Counted from the stretch's first letter, positions 35,476 to 45,600 are shown. The stretch is DNA of 64,000 bases from Sphingosinicella flava (GCF_016025255.1 NZ_CP065592.1:2312122-2376121), one strand, 5' to 3'. Translations and numbers: made by a program. The notes: generated by a model not told the origin, from the sequence alone.

Positions 35476-37206
35476 ATGCTTCTTCTGCTCCTGGCCTATC
35501 TTGGCGGTGTCCTCACCATCATCAGCCCCTGCATCTTGCCGGTCCTGCCATTCGTCTTCGCGCGGTCCGATCTGCCCTTTCTGAAAAGCGGCCTTCCCTT
35601 GCTGATCGGCATGGCGCTCACCTTCGCGGTCGTGGGAACATTGGCGGCGGTCGGCGGCGGCTGGGCGGTGGAGGCCAACCGTTACGGGCGCTGGGCGGCG
35701 ATCGCGCTTCTCGCCTTCTTCGGGCTGACCCTGCTTTTTCCTGCTCTTGCCGACCGGCTCACCCGCCCGCTCGTCGCCTTGGGCTCCCGCCTGTCGCAGT
35801 CGGTGGACGACGCGCGGCAGGGCGGCGGCACAGCCGCGCCTTCCCTCTTGCTCGGCGTAGCGACAGGTCTGCTCTGGGCCCCTTGCGCGGGGCCGATCCT
35901 CGGCCTCATCCTCACCGGCGCCGCCCTTCAGGGCGCCAGCGTCGAGACGAGCCTGCTCCTTCTTGCCTATGCGGCCGGGTCCGCGACTTCGCTGGCGCTC
36001 GCGCTTCTTCTCGGCGGCCGCCTGTTCGCGGCGATGAAACGCTCGCTCGGGGTCAGCGAATGGGTGCGCCGCGCCCTTGGCCTGCTCGTCCTGATCGGTG
36101 TCGCCGCCATTGCCCTGGGCCTCGATACGCGCCTGCTCGCCCGCCTTTCGCAATCGCAGACGAGCTCCATCGAAGGCGGATTGTCGCGCCTGCTCGGCGT
36201 CGACATGGACGAGTCCCAAAGCTCCGAAGTCGCATCGGGCGCGCCGTTGCCGGTCGAAGGGCGCATGCCGCCGCTCGATGGCATCACCACCTGGCTCAAC
36301 TCCCCGCCGCTGACCCGCGAAGGGTTGCGCGGGAAGGTCGTGCTGATCGATTTCTGGACCTATTCCTGCATCAACTGCATCCGCTCCATCCCCTATGTCC
36401 GCGCCTGGGCGGAACGCTATGGGCCGGAAGGGCTGGTGGTGATCGGCGTCCACGCGCCGGAATTCGCGTTCGAGAAGGATGTGGACAATGTCCGCAAGGC
36501 CATGGCGGACCTCGGCATCCGCTATCCGGTGGCGATCGACAATGATTATGCAGTGTGGCGCGCCTTCGGCAATCGCTATTGGCCCGCCCATTATTTCATC
36601 GATGCGCAGGGACGCGTCCGCTACCACCATTTCGGCGAAGGCGATTACGCGCAATCCGAAGGGGTGATCCGGACCTTGCTGCGCGAGGCGGGGCGGACGC
36701 CGGGCAACATGCCGCCGGTCGATGTGCGCGCGACGGGCGCCCAGGCGGCGGCGGGCGGCGGATCGCGATCGCCCGAAACCTATGTCGGCTATGCGCGGGC
36801 CGAGGAGTTCAAGTCGCCCGGCGGCTTCGCGCTCAACCGTATCCGCACCTATGCTTATCCCGACGAGCTCGGCCTCAACCAATGGGCCTTGTCCGGCCAG
36901 TGGCGGGTCGGCCCGCAAAGCGGGCTGCTGACCGGCCCGTCCGGGGGCATCCGCTATCACTTCTTCGCCCGCGACTTGCATCTCGTCCTGGGCGCGAGCG
37001 GCAAGCCGGTGCGGTTCCGCGTGCTGATCGACGGCAAGCCGCCGGGCGACGCGGCGGGGGTCGACGTGGATGCGAACGGCTACGGCACGGTTCGAGAACA
37101 GAGGCTTTACCAGCTCGTCCGTCATCCCGGACGCGGGCGGCAGACCCAGTTCGAAATTCTCTTCGAGGAACCCGGCGTGGAGGCTTTCGCCTTTACCTTC
37201 GGCTGA
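35476..37206 (+). CDS. DipZ-like DsbD/TlpA fusion thiol-disulfide protein
   Basis: A 576-residue inner-membrane protein in three parts. Residues 1-220 are a CcdA/DsbD-type transmembrane domain with Cys19 (SPCILP) and Cys137 (APCAGP). Residues 255-400 are a TlpA-like thioredoxin domain with Cys298-Cys301 (SCINC). Residues 435-576 are a beta-rich domain as found at the C-terminus of mycobacterial DipZ. It moves electrons from the cytoplasm to periplasmic thiols. AAGGAGG precedes the ATG at 35476 by four bases. The periplasmic partner is not known. Confidence 0.9.
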   Translation: MLLLLLAYLGGVLTIISPCILPVLPFVFARSDLPFLKSGLPLLIGMALTFAVVGTLAAVGGGWAVEANRYGRWAAIALLAFFGLTLLFPALADRLTRPLVALGSRLSQSVDDARQGGGTAAPSLLLGVATGLLWAPCAGPILGLILTGAALQGASVETSLLLLAYAAGSATSLALALLLGGRLFAAMKRSLGVSEWVRRALGLLVLIGVAAIALGLDTRLLARLSQSQTSSIEGGLSRLLGVDMDESQSSEVASGAPLPVEGRMPPLDGITTWLNSPPLTREGLRGKVVLIDFWTYSCINCIRSIPYVRAWAERYGPEGLVVIGVHAPEFAFEKDVDNVRKAMADLGIRYPVAIDNDYAVWRAFGNRYWPAHYFIDAQGRVRYHHFGEGDYAQSEGVIRTLLREAGRTPGNMPPVDVRATGAQAAAGGGSRSPETYVGYARAEEFKSPGGFALNRIRTYAYPDELGLNQWALSGQWRVGPQSGLLTGPSGGIRYHFFARDLHLVLGASGKPVRFRVLIDGKPPGDAAGVDVDANGYGTVREQRLYQLVRHPGRGRQTQFEILFEEPGVEAFAFTFG

Positions 37207-37245
37207 CAGGTATGCCATCATCTCCGCACAGGGGAGGGATTGCGC

Positions 37246-38751
37246 GTGAAATCTGTCAACGTTGCCACATCCATAATGTTGGCCTGGTGCCTTGCCGTTT
37301 CACCGGCGGCCTCGCAGGAATCGTCCGCGAACAAAGCCAAGGAAGAAACCGCGCCGGTCAAGGCGCCGACCGTGTCGGTGACGAAGCATATTGGCACCTT
37401 CGGCGGCCAGCGGATCGCCTACACGGCGACGGCCGGCGAAACCTATCTTAAGGATAAGGACGGCACGCCGAAGGCCGCCATCTTTTCGACCGCTTACGTC
37501 AAGGATGGACACGACCCCGACCGGCCCGTCACCTTCTTGTTCAACGGCGGTCCCGGCTCAGGATCGGTCTGGCTGCACATGGGCGCGTTCGGGCCGAAGC
37601 GGGTAGCCATACCTTCAGATGCGCGAGACGATGGTGGGCCGCCTTACCCGATCGTCGACAATCCGGACGCGCTCCTCGACGTGACCGACATTGTTTTCAT
37701 CGATCCGGTCGGCACGGGTTTCAGCCATGCGCTCGGCAAGACCGATCCCAAGGATTATTGGGGTGTGACCGCCGATGCGAAATCCGTCGCCGAATTCATT
37801 CGCATCTGGCTCACCCAAAATCGCCGCTGGAACGCGCCCAAATATCTTGGCGGCGAAAGCTATGGCACCACGCGTTCGGCCGCGGTGGCGAACGAGCTCG
37901 AAGGCGCGTTCAACGATATTTCGCTGAACGGCATCATTCTCATTTCCACCATTCTCGATTTCGGCGCGCAGGCGAATGTGGAGGGCAATGAAATGCCCTA
38001 TATCCTGTTCCTGCCGTCCATGGCCGCCGCCGCGCATTTCCATGGCAAGGTTCCCGATGCCCCGCCGCTCGAAACCTTTGTGGACGAAGCGCGGCGCTTC
38101 GCGGCCGGCGAATATGCCACCGCCTTGCTTAAAGGACAGGCCTTGAAGGGCGACGAGCGCGCGGACATCCGCCGCCGGCTTGCGCGTTACACCGGCCTGT
38201 CCGAACAATATCTGGAAAATGCCGACCTGCGCGTGACGGACAGCCGTTTTTACAAGGAGCTGCTTCGCGACCGGAACCTTACGATCGGCCGGCTGGATGC
38301 CCGTTATACTGGACGGGATTTCGACAATGCGGGTGAGACGCCGGACAACGACCCGAGCTTCTACGGCATCGACGGCGGCTATGCGGCCGCCATCAACAGC
38401 TGGGTGCGCGACGGTCTGAAGTTCGACACCGAACGCCAATATGTGACGATCGGCAGCGTCGGCGATTGGGACTGGAATATCGGTGGAGGGGATAGCCGTT
38501 ATTATCGCAGCGTCGCCCCTTATATCGCCCGGGCAATGCGGGAAAATAGCGATTTGCGGGTGTTCGTGGGTCAGGGCTATTACGATTTCGCCACGCCTTT
38601 CTTTGGCGCCGAATATGCGCTTGGCCGGACTGGCTTTCCCGTCGAACGGATTGAGTATCGCTATTATGGGTCGGGGCACATGATGTATGTTCGTGACGAA
38701 GATCGGGCAGCACTCAGCCGCGATGTGAGGAACTTCATTCGCGCCCGTTAG
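37246..38751 (+). CDS. S10-family serine carboxypeptidase-like protein
   Basis: A 501-residue exported peptidase with a signal peptide (ending SPAASQ). It has the FNGGPGSGS oxyanion region, the nucleophile Ser205 in GESYG, Asp447 in GYYDFATP and His478 in GSGHMMY. This is the S10 triad, in the bacterial branch common in sphingomonads and acidobacteria. The start is GTG 37246, eight bases after GGAGG; TTG 37240 is too close to the ribosome site. It lies 39 bases after the DipZ-like gene. Confidence 0.9.
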   Translation: MKSVNVATSIMLAWCLAVSPAASQESSANKAKEETAPVKAPTVSVTKHIGTFGGQRIAYTATAGETYLKDKDGTPKAAIFSTAYVKDGHDPDRPVTFLFNGGPGSGSVWLHMGAFGPKRVAIPSDARDDGGPPYPIVDNPDALLDVTDIVFIDPVGTGFSHALGKTDPKDYWGVTADAKSVAEFIRIWLTQNRRWNAPKYLGGESYGTTRSAAVANELEGAFNDISLNGIILISTILDFGAQANVEGNEMPYILFLPSMAAAAHFHGKVPDAPPLETFVDEARRFAAGEYATALLKGQALKGDERADIRRRLARYTGLSEQYLENADLRVTDSRFYKELLRDRNLTIGRLDARYTGRDFDNAGETPDNDPSFYGIDGGYAAAINSWVRDGLKFDTERQYVTIGSVGDWDWNIGGGDSRYYRSVAPYIARAMRENSDLRVFVGQGYYDFATPFFGAEYALGRTGFPVERIEYRYYGSGHMMYVRDEDRAALSRDVRNFIRAR

Positions 38752-38774
38752 TCGAGAGTGACCAGGAGGCGGAC

Positions 38775-39617
38775 ATGGACTCGCTCGTTTCGACCCAATG
38801 GCTGGCTTCGAACCTCGGCGCGCCCGACCTCAGGATCGTCGACGCGACATGGTTCCTGCCCGGTGGCGACCGCGATGCGCGGGCCGAATATGAGGCCGGG
38901 CATATTCCAGGCGCGGTCTTCCTCGACATTGGCGAGCTGACGCGCAACGACGCGCCGGTGGTCGGCAAGCTGCCGCCGGACCATAAGTTCGCGAGCCGCA
39001 TGAAGGCGCTGGGCCTCGGCGATGGCGACCGCATCGTCGTCTACGACAATTCGCCCCTCCACACGGCGGCGCGGGGATGGTTTCTCCTCAAATCCTATGG
39101 CGCGGGCGAGGTCGCGATCCTGGATGGCGGGCTGGAAAAATGGCGGGCGGAAGGGCAGCCGGAGGAAAAAGGGGCGCCCCAGATACGCTCCGCTCATTTC
39201 ACGGCGGCCCTCGATACGGCGCGCGTGGCGGACAAGGATTATGTGTCCGGCCTCGTCCACTCGTCGGAGCATGAGATTGTCGACGCGCGTGGCGCGGGAC
39301 GCTTTTCGGGCGAGGAGCCGGAGCCCCGGCCCGACATGGCGGCGGGCCATATTCCGGGCTCGTGCAACCTCCCTTATGCCAGTCTCTACGCGGCGGACGG
39401 CACCTTCAGGACGGGCGAGGAGCTGCGCGCCGCCTTCGACGCCGCCGGGATCGACCTCGCCAAGCCGATGATCGCGACCTGCGGGTCGGGCGTCACCGCC
39501 TGCTCGCTGCTGTTCGCCGCCCATCTCATCGGCAAGGACGATGCCCGGCTATACGATGGCAGCTGGGCCGAATGGGGTAGCGACCCCGCAACCCCCAAGG
39601 CGACGGGCCGCGCGTGA
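38775..39617 (+). CDS. sseA: 3-mercaptopyruvate/thiosulfate sulfurtransferase
   Basis: A 280-residue protein of two rhodanese domains. The inactive N-terminal domain carries Asp-Asn in place of the Cys, in VYDNSPLHTAARGWF. The active C-terminal domain has Cys236 in CGSGVTAC; the CG(S/T)GVT loop is that of mercaptopyruvate sulfurtransferases. A ribosome site precedes the ATG (AGGAGG). Its last codons overlap the start of metC (GTGA), tying cysteine catabolism to the lyase. Confidence 0.92.
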   Translation: MDSLVSTQWLASNLGAPDLRIVDATWFLPGGDRDARAEYEAGHIPGAVFLDIGELTRNDAPVVGKLPPDHKFASRMKALGLGDGDRIVVYDNSPLHTAARGWFLLKSYGAGEVAILDGGLEKWRAEGQPEEKGAPQIRSAHFTAALDTARVADKDYVSGLVHSSEHEIVDARGAGRFSGEEPEPRPDMAAGHIPGSCNLPYASLYAADGTFRTGEELRAAFDAAGIDLAKPMIATCGSGVTACSLLFAAHLIGKDDARLYDGSWAEWGSDPATPKATGRA

Positions 39618-40792
39618 GCGAGGAAGAGAGCCCCGATATCCGGCCAGACACTCAACTCGTGTCCGGCGGGCGGCGCAAGGAATGGACGGCGGGCCTCGTC
39701 AATCCGCCGGTCCATCATGCCTCCACCATCCTGTTCGACAGCGTCGCGGACATGCGCGCGAGCATCGGGCAGCCGCATCGCCTGCATTATGGGCGGCAGG
39801 GGACGCCGACGACCTGGGCGCTCGAAGAGGCGCTGACCGCGCTGGAGCCGGGAGCCGCCGGGACCAGATTATTTCCTTCCGGCCTCGCCGCCATCGCGAC
39901 GGCCCTGATGGCGGTGGTCAAGCCCGGGGACCGGCTGCTGGTGCCCGATACCGTCTATGCCCCGACCCGCGCCTTTTGCGACGATGTGCTCGCGGGCTTG
40001 AGCGTCGAGACGATTTATTACGATCCGTGCGGCGATATAGACGCATTGCTCGACCCCTCCGTGCGTGCCATCTTTCTCGAAAGCCCGGGATCGCTCACCA
40101 TGGAATTGCAGGACGTGCCGGGCATCTGCGCCCGGGCGAAGGCGCTGGGGGTCGTCACCCTGCTCGACAACACCTGGGCGACGCCTTTGCTTTTCCCTGC
40201 GATCGGGCGCGGCGTCGACTTCGCTATTCTCGCCTGCACCAAGTATATTTGCGGCCATTCCGACGCCATGATGGGATCGGTGACGGCGGCGCCTGCGGCC
40301 TGGAACGCATTGCAGCGCGCGACGCGCGCCTTCGGCCAGTGCGCGGCGCCGGACGATGCCTATCTCACCCTGCGCGGCTTGCGGACACTGGGGGTGCGGC
40401 TGCGCCGGCATGAAGAAAGCGGACTGAAGGTCGCGCACTGGCTCGCCGACCGGCCCGAAGTGGCGCGGGTGCTGCACCCGGCCCTTCCGGATACGCCCGG
40501 CCATGCCTTGTGGGCGCGCGACTTCAAGGGTGCGTCCGGCCTTTTCTCGATTGTGCTTAAGACCAGCGACGATGCGGCGCGCGCGCGCTTCATCGACGGC
40601 CTTCGTCATTTCGGCATCGGCTTTTCCTGGGGCGGTTATGAAAGCCTTGCGCTCCCCGTGGATCTCGACCGCATCCGCACGGCGACGCGGCGGGCGGACG
40701 AGGGCCTGATCGTGCGGCTGCATATCGGCCTTGAGGATCCGGACGATCTCATCGCCGATCTCGCCCGGGGCCTCGCGCGGATCGCGCCGTAA
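39614..40792 (+). CDS. metC: Cystathionine beta-lyase
   Basis: A 392-residue PLP enzyme of the Cys/Met metabolism family. Lys210 in ACTKYICGHSD binds PLP, and YGRQGTPTTWALEEAL is the MetC-type substrate loop. It splits cystathionine to homocysteine, pyruvate and ammonia. The start is GTG 39614, overlapping the sseA stop by four bases (GTGA). Both genes handle sulfur amino acids, so coupling makes sense. Confidence 0.92.
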   Translation: MSEEESPDIRPDTQLVSGGRRKEWTAGLVNPPVHHASTILFDSVADMRASIGQPHRLHYGRQGTPTTWALEEALTALEPGAAGTRLFPSGLAAIATALMAVVKPGDRLLVPDTVYAPTRAFCDDVLAGLSVETIYYDPCGDIDALLDPSVRAIFLESPGSLTMELQDVPGICARAKALGVVTLLDNTWATPLLFPAIGRGVDFAILACTKYICGHSDAMMGSVTAAPAAWNALQRATRAFGQCAAPDDAYLTLRGLRTLGVRLRRHEESGLKVAHWLADRPEVARVLHPALPDTPGHALWARDFKGASGLFSIVLKTSDDAARARFIDGLRHFGIGFSWGGYESLALPVDLDRIRTATRRADEGLIVRLHIGLEDPDDLIADLARGLARIAP

Positions 40793-40856
40793 CGGATTGC
40801 GACTCCACGCCAAGTGGGGCAGGGGAAGAGCAGCTTTTTCTCGCGAAGGATTTGTC

Positions 40857-41537
40857 ATGCGTCTCCTCCTGCCGGCCCTCTTGTTCGCCGCCGCAACGCC
40901 CGCCGCCGCCCAGGTTCCGGGAACCGGCGTGTCGGTCGACGCCGATGTGACTGTGATGTCCGATTATCGCTTCCGCGGCGTGTCGCGTTCGGGCGAGGAT
41001 CCGGCGCTGCAGGGGTCGGTCACCGTGTCGAGCGGCGCTTTCTACGCGGGCGTGCAGGGCACGACGTTGAACGATGTCGCGGATTATGGCGATGTCCAGC
41101 TCGACCTCTATGGCGGCTATTCGACGCAGGTGGGACCGGGCCTGTCGGTGGACGCCGGGATCCAATATTATCTCTTTCCGGGCGGCGATGGCGACACCGA
41201 TTATGCGGAGCCCTATGCCTCGCTCTCCTATCAACTGGGGCCTATCGAGGCGACGGCGGGCGCCAAATATGCCTGGGCGCAGGACGCGATCGGCGATGAG
41301 GACATGCTCTACCTGTTCGGCGGGCTGGAAGCGGGAATTCCGGCGACGGGTGTCACCGTTTCCGCTCAGGCCGGGCGGCAGGATTGGGGCGCTTTCGGCA
41401 GCTATTGGAACTGGTCGGTCGGCGCGCGGAAGAGTTTCGGCCCCATCAATGCGGGCATCCGCTATGTCGACACCGATTTGCCCGATCTGCCGGGGCAGGA
41501 TGCCGGCCTAGTGCTGTCACTAGGTGTGGGTTTTTGA
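40857..41537 (+). CDS. TorF/TIGR02001-family outer-membrane protein
   Basis: A 226-residue exported protein with signal peptide ending PAAAQ. The mature N-terminus (VDADVTVMSDYRFRGVSRSGEDPALQGS) is the TIGR02001 signature (cutting pattern DY.FRG.S). The remainder is alternating strands ending in GVGF, a C-terminal Phe expected of an outer-membrane barrel. Relatives are TonB-independent proteins of unknown substrate. ATG 40857 follows GAAGGA. Confidence 0.85.
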   Translation: MRLLLPALLFAAATPAAAQVPGTGVSVDADVTVMSDYRFRGVSRSGEDPALQGSVTVSSGAFYAGVQGTTLNDVADYGDVQLDLYGGYSTQVGPGLSVDAGIQYYLFPGGDGDTDYAEPYASLSYQLGPIEATAGAKYAWAQDAIGDEDMLYLFGGLEAGIPATGVTVSAQAGRQDWGAFGSYWNWSVGARKSFGPINAGIRYVDTDLPDLPGQDAGLVLSLGVGF

Positions 41538-41543
41538 CCTCGC

Positions 41544-41563
41544 GCTCCTGCGAAAGCAGGAGC
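41544..41563. repeat. Half REP-like hairpin
   Basis: Perfect stem GCTCCTGC-GAAA-GCAGGAGC after the outer-membrane protein gene. A degenerate second arm, GGGCAGGAGC, lies about 25 bases downstream. It could also help end transcription, but no T-run follows. Confidence 0.6.
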
Positions 41564-41617
41564 CAAGCAACATCACTCTGAAAGACTGGGCAGGAGCGCA
41601 ACAGCGCATCCGCAACC

Positions 41618-42034
41618 TTATTGCGGCGTGGAAACCGTGGCTTCCTGGCCGGGGCCTTCCGGGGCGGCGATGATGGTCTGGGTAACGGCGCCCTTGTCGA
41701 CGACCGGCGTGTTGGGATCGCTGGCGGTCGTGCGCGCGCCGACCGTCGACGCGTCGCCATTGGCCTGATTGATCACCTGCTGCTCGGCCGCGCTGCGCGG
41801 GGCCGGGCCGCCAAACAGAACATCGATCGCCTGGGCCCGGCTGTCGACGCCCTGCGCGGCCGCTTCGCCCGGACGTGGCGGGGTCAGCGCGAAATCGGGC
41901 GGGATGACGAGCGGCTGGTTGCGCGTCACCGCGAATTCGTCCGGCGCGTTGCGGTTCGAAAGTCCGTTCGTCGTGCCGCAGCCCGCGATCAAGGTTGCCG
42001 CCGTCAGGGCAAGAGCGAATTTCACGATACGCAT
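41618..42034 (-). CDS. BamF-like (DUF3035) lipoprotein
   Basis: A 138-residue lipoprotein with lipobox LIAGC (lipidated Cys19). The conserved segment RNAPDEFAVTRNQPLVIPPDF marks the DUF3035/BamF family described in alphaproteobacterial beta-barrel assembly machines. The rest is Pro-, Ala- and Gln-rich and probably disordered. ATG 42034 lies five bases after the lspA stop, with AAGGAAA inside the lspA 3' end as ribosome site; a TTG at 42043 is possible. Coupling to lspA is fitting, since LspA matures it. Confidence 0.85.
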   Translation of the reverse strand: MRIVKFALALTAATLIAGCGTTNGLSNRNAPDEFAVTRNQPLVIPPDFALTPPRPGEAAAQGVDSRAQAIDVLFGGPAPRSAAEQQVINQANGDASTVGARTTASDPNTPVVDKGAVTQTIIAAPEGPGQEATVSTPQ

Positions 42035-42039
42035 TTTTA

Positions 42040-42534
42040 TCAAATTTCCTTCCGAGTGGCCTTCGGCTCGCGAGTCAAAAGCGCGCGGACGACCAATAAC
42101 AGAACGCCGATGCTAATGGCAGCATCGGCGACATTGAATACCAAAAAGGGATGAACGTCACCAAAATGCAGATCGGCGAAGTCCACGACATAGCCGAAAC
42201 GCGTGCGATCGACGATATTCCCGAGCGCGCCACCGAGCACCATCGACAGGGCGATGGCGTCGAGCTTGTTCTTCTCCCGCCACAACCAGACAAGGACGCC
42301 CGTGGCAATCGCGGCAGTCATGGCGACGAGAAGCCAGCGGCCCGTCTCGGTGCTGGCGGTCAGGAAGCCCATGGAAACGCCGCGATTTTCCGTCCAGCGC
42401 AGGTCGAAGATCGGCAGCACTTCGATGAGGCCGCGCTGCTGAAGCTGCAGCGGGCCGATCATCAGCCATTTCGTCGCCTGGTCGGCGATGAAGATGAGGG
42501 CGGCGATGATCAGGCCAAGCCTTTTGTAGGTCAT
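42040..42534 (-). CDS. lspA: Lipoprotein signal peptidase (signal peptidase II)
   Basis: A 164-residue inner-membrane aspartyl protease with four hydrophobic helices. The catalytic pair is Asp118 (GYVVDFADL) and Asp137 (FNVADAAI), with GNIVDR before them. It removes signal peptides from lipoproteins, several of which are encoded nearby. ATG 42534 is chosen; the longer frame to 42663 would translate the palindromic repeat at 42541. Confidence 0.95.
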   Translation of the reverse strand: MTYKRLGLIIAALIFIADQATKWLMIGPLQLQQRGLIEVLPIFDLRWTENRGVSMGFLTASTETGRWLLVAMTAAIATGVLVWLWREKNKLDAIALSMVLGGALGNIVDRTRFGYVVDFADLHFGDVHPFLVFNVADAAISIGVLLLVVRALLTREPKATRKEI

Positions 42535-42540
42535 ATCTTT

Positions 42541-42609
42541 TCCGTTCGTGCCGAGCGAAGTCGAGGCGCGCTCGTGCTGACGCCCCTCGACTTCGCTCGG
42601 GACGAACGA
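42541..42609. repeat. Palindromic repeat with GAGCGAAGTCGAG core, intergenic copy
   Basis: Two inverted arms, CCGTTCGTGCCGAGCGAAG... and ...CTTCGCTCGGGACGAACG, fill the gap between ileS and lspA. Each arm can fold on its own around the core GAGCGAAGTCGA. The same element is found inside ileS. Confidence 0.85.
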
Positions 42610-42622
42610 TGTGTCGTGCGTA

Positions 42623-45600
42623 TCAACCATGGAGAACCTCGTCGCAGCGGGCGCAAAGCGCACCTTCTTCCTTCACTTCCGGCAAATGACGCCAACAGCG
42701 GCCGCATTTTTCATTGTCCGTGCGAGCTACTTCCACCGAAATTCCCAAAATATTTTGGGAAAGGGTGTCGCTGGTTTCGGCCACCTCGCTAGACAATGCC
42801 TCCGGTTCCAGGGCCACTTGAGAGACGATAAAATATTCGGCCAGTTCGTCTTCTGAATAAGAGGCAATATCGTGGGGTCGGCTGTGGTGAACCGTCACAC
42901 TGGCTTCCAAGCTCGAGCGTATGATCTTTTCGCGACGGAAAGGCTCAATGGTCTCGGTTACGAGACGACGATATTCTCTCAGGCGTTCCCACTTCTGAGC
43001 CAGCCCATCATCGCGCCACGCGGCATCGACTTCCGGCCAAGTTTCCAGATGGATGGACTCCTCCTCGGGATAGCGGCTCGCCCACACTTCCTCGGCCGTG
43101 AAGCAAAGGATTGGCGCGGACCAGCGCACCAGCGCGTGGAAGACGATGTCGAGAACGGTGCGATAGGCGCGGCGCTTCGCCGAGGTCGGCGCATCGCAGT
43201 AGAGGCTGTCCTTGCGGATATCGAAGAAGAAAGCCGACAGGTCGTCATTTGCGAAATTGGTGATCGCGCGCGTGTAGCGATTGAATTCGAAGGTCTCAGC
43301 CGCCGATTTCAGCTCCGCGTCGAGAAGCGCGAGGCGGTGGAGCACCCAACGTTCCAGCTCAGGCATGTCCCGCGCCGCAACGCGCTCTGCCCCGGTGAAA
43401 TCGCCGAGCGCGCCGAGCAGATAGCGGAAGGTGTTGCGGAGCTTGCGGTAGGCGTCGGACGTGCCCGCGAGCACTTCCTTGCCGATGCGCACATCCTCGA
43501 AATAATCGGTCGAGGCGACCCACATCCGCAATATGTCCGCACCGCTTTCGTCGATTATCTTCAGCGGATCGACGACATTGCCGATCGACTTGGACATCTT
43601 GCGGCCATTCTGGTCGAGCGCGAAGCCGTGGGTCAGCACCGCCTCATATGGCGCCCGGCCGCGCGTGCCGCAGCTTTCGAGAAGCGAGGATTGGAACCAG
43701 CCGCGATGCTGGTCCGAACCCTCGACATACAGGTCCGCGCGGGTGCCCTCGCCATAGCGGGCCTCGACCACATAAGCGTGGGTGGAGCCGCTGTCGAACC
43801 AGACGTCGAGAATGTCGGTGACGATGTCGTAATCGGCGAGATTGTGGTCGGGCCCGAGCAATTCCTCATGCCGCGCCATGAACCAGGCATCGGCGCCATT
43901 CTTCTTGAAGGCCTCGACGATCCGCCGGTTGACGGCGGGATCGCGGAGATAGTCGCCGGTCTTGCGATTCACATAAAGCGCGATCGGCACGCCCCAGGCG
44001 CGCTGGCGGGAGATGACCCAGTCGGGCCGTCCAGCGACCATCGCGCCTATGCGGTTCTGCGCCTTGGCCGGAACCCAGCGGGTCTCTTCGATGGCGGCGA
44101 TGGCCGTTTCGCGGAGGGTCATGGAAGCACTGTTGTGGCATTGCCCACGCTTCTCGACTTCGCTCGAAGCGAACGGTTGTGGATTGCCCTCAATTCCGTC
44201 CTTGTCACGCGAGCCCTCAACCCCGTTCGTGTCGAGCGAAGTCGAGACACGCTGACCCCCGCTCTGATCCATCGGAATGAACCATTGCGGGGTGCAGCGG
44301 AAGATGACCTTCGCCTTGGAGCGCCAGCTGTGAGGATAGCTATGCTGGAAATCGTCCGACGCGGCGAGCAAGGCACCCGCTTCGCGCAGGTCGCGGCAGA
44401 TCGGGCCCTCTTCCATCTTGGACGCATTGCCCGACGCATTGAACTTCGGATTGATGACGCTGCCCTGGCCGCCGAGCCACGCCCAATCCTCGCGATAGCG
44501 CCCGTCGTCGGTGACGGCGAAAACCGGATCGATCCCATGCGCCTTGCAGAGCAGGAAATCGTCCTCGCCATGGTCCGGTGCCATGTGGACAAGGCCGGTA
44601 CCCGCATCGGTGGTGACGAAATCGCCGGGGAGGAGGGGGCGCGGGCTGGCATAGAAGCCGCCCAGGTGATGCATCGGGTGCATCGCCATTCCATCTTTCA
44701 AGCGGGATCCAGGAATCCACCCAGCTAGGTTCTCAAATGCGTTGAAGCCTAAGTCGGACGGGATTTTTCCATCCAAGAAATGGTCATTGCCCAATTTCAG
44801 CGCGAAAGCTCGCGCTGCTGGGGAGATGTGAATTCCGGTACGCTGTGAGAACGATTCCAGCAGCGCATCCGCCACGAGAAAACGATTTGTCCCATCGAAT
44901 ACGATAAAATAGAGGATGTTGGGTCCATACGCCAAAGCTTGATTGACCGGAATCGTCCACGGTGTCGTGGTCCAGATAGCTGCGTATGTCCCGATTATTT
45001 CGGGCGCATTCGGCGCCTCAACAATCTCAAATCCAACATCGATCTGGGTCGAGGTGATGTCCTCATATTCCACTTCGGCTTCGGCCAGAGCGGTCTTCTC
45101 CACGGGCGACCACATCACAGGCTTGGCGCCGCGGTAGAGCTGGCCGCTTTCGGCGAATTTCAGAAGCTCAGCCACGATTGCGGCCTCGGCCTCGTAATTC
45201 ATGGTGAGATAGGGGTCGTCCCACTCGCCCATGATGCCGAGGCGCTGGAATTGCGCCTTCTGCACATCCACCCATTTGTCGGCATAGGCCCGGCATTCGG
45301 CGCGGAATTGGGCGGTCGGCACCTGATCCTTATCGAGCTTCTGTTTGCGATAGGCTTCCTCGACCTTCCACTCGATGGGGAGGCCGTGGCAGTCCCAACC
45401 CGGAACGTAAGGCGCGTCATAGCCCATCAGGGTGCGGGATCGGACGATGATGTCCTTCAGCACCTTGTTCATCGCATGGCCCATATGGATGTCGCCATTG
45501 GCGTAAGGCGGGCCGTCGTGGAGGATGAAGCGGGTCTTGCCCGCGCGCGCCGCGCGGAGCTTGTCGTACAGCCCCTGCTCGGACCAGCGCGCGAGAATGG

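Noticed and set aside
44100-44280. ileS read as two genes or a broken gene because of the internal repeat
   Set aside because: The frame is continuous through the repeat and all catalytic motifs on both sides are intact.
42872-44728. 618-codon open frame on the plus strand
   Set aside because: Antisense to ileS, no ribosome site and no recognisable motif.
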